In this document: positions 61,336-64,000 of the stretch, one piece after another
Layout: each line of letters begins with the position of its first letter
How positions within the stretch are numbered: the stretch's first letter is position 1
NCBI GenBank assembly: GCA_018711085.1
Contig: DVIR01000030.1
Span: forward strand, 1-64,000
DNA: 64,000 nt
Origin: Faeciplasma gallinarum
GTDB lineage: Bacteria > Bacillota > Clostridia > Oscillospirales > Ruminococcaceae
Direction of reading: 5' to 3'
The notes under the pieces: model-generated
The model's database searches: none
Seen by the model: the letters and a program-made list of their open reading frames with translations, nothing else
What the model was told of the DNA's origin: nothing
Position numbers and translations under genes: made by a program

Positions 61336-61647
61336 TCACTTGATGAAGTCGAGGATCATTTCCTTAGGGTGATAGCCGACGATTTTATCGACCGCCACGC
61401 CTTTTTTGATCAGCACCAAAGTCGGGATGCTTGCTATGCCGAAAGCGGCGGAAAGCTCTCTTTCCTCATCGACGTTTATCTTGCCGACCTTGACCGCTCC
61501 GTCCTTTTCCTTTGCCACTTCTTCCAAAACGGGCGCGATCATCTGGCACGGGCCGCACCATGTTGCCCAGAAGTCAAGAAGCACGGGGATGTTTGACTGA
61601 AGAACTTCTTTCTCAAAGTTATCCTTTGTTACCTTTATTTCTGCCAT
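61336..61647 (-). CDS. trxA: Thioredoxin
   Basis: A 103-residue thioredoxin with the WCGPC active site, the cis-Pro loop (IASIPTLVLI) and normal length. It reduces protein disulfides in the cytoplasm. It follows the FTR-like gene by 26 bases on one transcript, suggesting the FTR-like protein is its reductant source. Confidence 0.97.
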   Translation of the reverse strand: MAEIKVTKDNFEKEVLQSNIPVLLDFWATWCGPCQMIAPVLEEVAKEKDGAVKVGKINVDEERELSAAFGIASIPTLVLIKKGVAVDKIVGYHPKEMILDFIK

Positions 61648-61673
61648 AGTTGATATACCTCCTGTATTTTATA

Positions 61674-61874
61674 CTAATCTTTTGACTTATAGTAGAGCAT
61701 GCAATGACAATATCCCTCGAAGTTTGGGTCATTTATTTGTTCTTTAAACTGTTTGCACATACATTTTGTATCCTCTGATCTTTCCAGAACGCAAGGGCAA
61801 TAGCCGCCGGTTCTTTTAAGACCCTCCTTAACGGTTTTGACCACATCGGGGTTAGGGTTAAGAGTAATTTTCAC
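61674..61874 (-). CDS. Ferredoxin-thioredoxin reductase catalytic-chain-like protein
   Basis: A 66-residue protein with three CXC pairs: CPC (26-28), CMC (38-40) and CHC (56-58), followed by LYY, recalling the catalytic beta chain of ferredoxin:thioredoxin reductase, where a 4Fe-4S cluster and a disulfide pass electrons from ferredoxin to thioredoxin. The spacing (X9 then X15) differs from the classical CPC-X16-CPC-X8-CHC. No variable chain is present. The start is GTG 61874, nine bases after AAAGGAGG. Coupling to trxA supports the function. Confidence 0.82.
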   Translation of the reverse strand: MKITLNPNPDVVKTVKEGLKRTGGYCPCVLERSEDTKCMCKQFKEQINDPNFEGYCHCMLYYKSKD

Positions 61875-61919
61875 GGGTTCATTCCTCCTTTGAGCGGTTC
61901 AAATCTATATTGCAGTTAC

Positions 61920-61960
61920 ATTATAGCACGGAGTTAAAGAAAAAACAGTGACTAAGTCAC
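61920..61960 (-). promoter_or_regulatory. FTR-trxA promoter with symmetric activator site
   Basis: On the minus strand a perfect -10 TATAAT (61925-61920) lacks a good -35. A perfect palindrome GTGACT-A-AGTCAC (61948-61960) is centred about 41 bases before the predicted start at 61913, where a class II activator would bind. Confidence 0.55.
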
Positions 61961-61993
61961 GCAATCGAGGTGAAATCTAAAAATTTTTATGAT

Positions 61994-62692
61994 TTAGGAG
62001 CCTAGGCGTTTAAGTGCGGGGAGGTCAAGCAGGGTGACGCATCCGCGTTTCAGGCTGACGAGTTTTTCCTGCGAAAAGCGTTTAAGCATACGAGCGACGA
62101 CTTCTCTTGCGGAGCCGGTGAGGGCAGCTATTTGTTCATGGGTATAGCATATATCGGGGTTTTTTGTGCGGTCATATTCGGAGGTAAGGAACTGAGCGAG
62201 GCGTTTATCATAGCCTTTGAAGAGGATTTGCTGCATAGAGAACATGACATTTGAGAAGCGTTGGGCGAGTTTTTCGTACATAAAGCAGCGGACGTAGACG
62301 TTTTCGTCGGCGAGTTTTGAGAAGTATGAAGGGCCTATGACCAAAAGGCGGGAGTCAGTTTGGGCGCTGAGGGTTGCGTCGAAGGTTATTACGTTTATGA
62401 CGCAGGATGCAGAGAGGACGCAGCTATCGCCCTTATAGAGGCGGAAGAGGGTAATTTCCCTACCTTCTTCGGAGACGATGCTGCTTCTGAGTTCGCCGTC
62501 GAGGACGACGATTGCGCCGAGGCAATTTGCACCGGAGCCATGGAGGATTTGGTCTTTACGGAAGGATTGTATTTGGGAGTTTTGAACGATTTGGGTTTTT
62601 TCGATTTGAGAAAGGTTATTCCAAAACGGAAGGGTTTTAAGGACGGATTCCTTTTCCATATCGGAGTTTTTGTTATCAAGCGATTTAAGCAC
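61994..62692 (-). CDS. Crp/Fnr-family transcriptional regulator
   Basis: A 232-residue regulator: cyclic-nucleotide-binding-like beta barrel (about 20-135), dimer helix and a C-terminal winged helix (YTHEQIAALTGSAREVVARML). FNR-type regulators sense oxygen through cysteines; scattered cysteines here (CLGA, DSCVLSASC) do not form the classical N-terminal cluster. The start is GTG 62692 with GAGGG upstream. It sits directly before the FTR-trxA pair, whose promoter has a matching symmetric site. Confidence 0.92.
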   Translation of the reverse strand: MLKSLDNKNSDMEKESVLKTLPFWNNLSQIEKTQIVQNSQIQSFRKDQILHGSGANCLGAIVVLDGELRSSIVSEEGREITLFRLYKGDSCVLSASCVINVITFDATLSAQTDSRLLVIGPSYFSKLADENVYVRCFMYEKLAQRFSNVMFSMQQILFKGYDKRLAQFLTSEYDRTKNPDICYTHEQIAALTGSAREVVARMLKRFSQEKLVSLKRGCVTLLDLPALKRLGS

Positions 62693-62717
62693 GGTTTAAT
62701 CCCTCTTTTCTAAAGAT

Positions 62718-62747
62718 GTTATAGCACAACTTTATGCGATTATGCAA
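62718..62747 (-). promoter_or_regulatory. Promoter of the Crp/Fnr gene
   Basis: On the minus strand TTGCAT (62747-62742), 18 bases and TATAAC (62723-62718). Confidence 0.5.
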
Positions 62748-62769
62748 GCGGTCGAGGGTTTATCATTAC

Positions 62770-63190
62770 GGGGCATATGGGGGGGTGGAGCGTTCAGAGG
62801 GGTTTGTCGGGCGCCATGGTTTCGGGCGCAGCGCGCGCCGGCGTTCGGGCCGGGCACACAGGCAGGGAGCGCGCCCGTGGGGCGGGGAAGGAAAGTGTCA
62901 TTTATCTGCGATGCGTGGCGTGAAAGCGGGGCGCGGCGTGCGGGGCGTGGCCGCCCCGCGTGCCGCGCCTTCCCGCTGCCCCGACTTTTCTGGCGCGCAC
63001 GAGCGCAGCTTCGGCTCTGCACGTGCGCGCCCGGGTTTTCGGCCCGAACGGCGGCGAAAGGGCGCAGCCGCCTGCGTGCGAGCACGCGCTGCGGCGAAGC
63101 CCTTGTCCCCCGCCCCCCTGCGGGGGGCGGGGGACGCGCTGCGCCCGTGGGGACCCGCACAAACCCTCGGCGCCGCACAACCCCCCCACA
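62770..63190. other. Very GC-rich spacer without a credible gene
   Basis: About 420 bases of strongly GC-rich sequence give long open frames on both strands at once, as expected from lack of AT-rich stops. None has a ribosome binding site, a recognisable domain or normal composition. The CCGCCCCCCTGCGGGGGGCGGG segment (named by ends: CCCCCGC near 63110, GGGGGCG near 63124) forms a tight GC hairpin. Confidence 0.5.
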
Positions 63191-63195
63191 AAAAA

Positions 63196-63227
63196 TAAGC
63201 CCCTGCGGGAAATCCCGCAGGGGCTTA
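63196..63227 (-). terminator. Perfect 15-bp intrinsic terminator of the CNNM/HlyC gene
   Basis: TAAGCCCCTGCGGGA pairs with TCCCGCAGGGGCTTA around a 2-base loop; on the minus strand TTTTTT follows. Confidence 0.9.
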
Positions 63228-63245
63228 TAAGTAATAACCTATGTA

Positions 63246-64000
63246 TCAGCCCTCGTCAGACTTGTCGCCTTTCTCGGACTTGTCGGATTTTTCGGATTTG
63301 TCAGCCTTCTCAGACTTCTCGCCTTTGTCCTCGCCGGACTCCTCTTGCGCTTCGCCTTCACCGGCACGCTCGTGTACCTTTACCGTGATCTCGTGCGTCA
63401 TCAGATCGTCAGCCTTCGTAACCGTGATCGTCAGATGCTCGTAGTCGAAACTGTCGCCAACCTCCGGTATCACTCCGGTCTTTTCTATGATCCATCCGTT
63501 TACCGTCGTGACCTCCGTCTCTTCGTCCGGCTCTAAGTTGAAGAACTCAAAGAAATCCTCTATGTTCGCAGAACAACGTACACTGTATAAATCGTCGCCT
63601 AAGGGCGTGAAATCGTCAACCTCTTCGTCGCTCTCGTCCCATATGTCACCGACTATCTCCTCGAGTATGTCCTCCATCGTCACTATTCCCGCCGTCTCGC
63701 CGTATTCGTTCACAACTACTACTATGTGGTTGTGCTCCTTCTGCATGTCCTTGAATAACGCATCTAAGTGCGCCGTCTCAGGTACAAACGTCGGCTGGAA
63801 CATCACGTCGGATAACTTGAACCCCGGCCTTTGATACTTGAGCAAAAAGTCCCTCGCGTAAAGTATGCCCACTATGTTGTCCGTCGTCTCGGAATAAACG
63901 GGTATCCTTGAGTATCCCTCGTTCTCTATGACACTCACTATGTCCTGCGCAGGCGCATCCTCCGAAATCAAAACCATCGCCCTGCGCGGCGTCATTACGT
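63246..64000 (-). CDS. CNNM/HlyC-CorC family protein, 5' part outside the window
   Basis: The last ~251 residues of a transporter-associated protein. The reading frame stays open to the right edge and enters at VMTPRR, the start of the CBS-domain pair of the family (MTPR.DMV-like). Two CBS domains (about the first 130 residues, with GIVTMEDILEEIVGDI) and a CorC_HlyC domain (about 145-215) follow; the missing N-terminus should hold the DUF21 membrane domain. Members are linked to magnesium or cobalt export. The C-terminus is an unusual low-complexity tail of KSEK/DKSE repeats. Confidence 0.9.
   Translation of the reverse strand, partial: VMTPRRAMVLISEDAPAQDIVSVIENEGYSRIPVYSETTDNIVGILYARDFLLKYQRPGFKLSDVMFQPTFVPETAHLDALFKDMQKEHNHIVVVVNEYGETAGIVTMEDILEEIVGDIWDESDEEVDDFTPLGDDLYSVRCSANIEDFFEFFNLEPDEETEVTTVNGWIIEKTGVIPEVGDSFDYEHLTITVTKADDLMTHEITVKVHERAGEGEAQEESGEDKGEKSEKADKSEKSDKSEKGDKSDEG

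Noticed and set aside
62732..63198. Several overlapping 100-160-residue open frames on both strands
   Set aside because: They arise from high GC content. Composition is Arg/Gly/Pro/Ala-rich with no start signals or recognisable domains.

Overview
The window is chromosomal DNA from a low-to-mid GC Gram-positive anaerobe, most likely a spore-forming member of the Clostridia (Oscillospirales/Ruminococcaceae-like). The reasons are: an archaeal/eukaryal-type short prolyl-tRNA synthetase, a single-chain pyruvate:ferredoxin oxidoreductase, a ferredoxin-thioredoxin-reductase-like protein, spoVG and the spore protease gpr, a BclA-like collagen-repeat protein, a T-box leader, AGGAGG-type ribosome binding sites with many GTG/TTG starts, and consensus TTGACA-N17-TATAAT promoters. 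I see no phage, transposase, CRISPR array, rRNA or tRNA. The species assignment is inference.

Layout. 1-7.5 kb: start of an edge gene, secA, an XRE regulator, a histidine phosphatase, a PC4/YdbC protein, a Wzx-like flippase and a tiny membrane protein. 7.6-11 kb: two paralogous solute-binding lipoproteins without a transporter. 11.2-14.8 kb: an operon of a degenerate MBOAT-like membrane protein, an SH3 protein and a radical SAM protein. 15-19.1 kb: HtrA protease, a structured RNA resembling 6S RNA, a small membrane protein and proS. 19.2-26.9 kb: DHHW protein plus MBOAT acyltransferase (surface polymer acylation), a lipoprotein, a lysophospholipid acyltransferase, a ClC transporter and DegV. 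27-32.5 kb: mreBCD-PBP2 (cell elongation) and a methylglyoxal-synthase-like gene. 33-36.5 kb: T-box, hisS, aspS. 36.7-40.8 kb: ylxM-ffh-rpsP-khpA-rimM-trmD. 41-47.1 kb: HPr, a PucR/CdaR-type regulator, ftsE-ftsX-M23 hydrolase activator-S41 protease-like gene (division). 47.2-50.5 kb: murC-lexA-Nudix-alkylpurine glycosylase on the minus strand. 50.6-54.6 kb: spoVG, Nudix, acpP, gpr, rpsT, lipoprotein. 54.9-61 kb: PFOR, glycosyltransferase and collagen-like protein. 61.3-64 kb: trxA, FTR-like protein, Crp/Fnr regulator and a truncated CNNM/HlyC-type protein.

Recurring theme. Three proteins keep a recognisable enzyme fold but have lost residues known to be catalytic: the second MBOAT-like protein, the methylglyoxal-synthase-like protein and the S41-like protein. 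The last also appears to begin at an ACG codon. Regulation is unusually readable: a probable Asp/His T-box, a symmetric site at -41 before the FTR/trx operon next to a Crp/Fnr gene, an SOS-like box before murC-lexA, and a shared operator-like palindrome at the XRE and tiny-membrane-protein promoters. Many intergenic regions carry short tandem repeats of 9-39 bp, each locus with its own unit.
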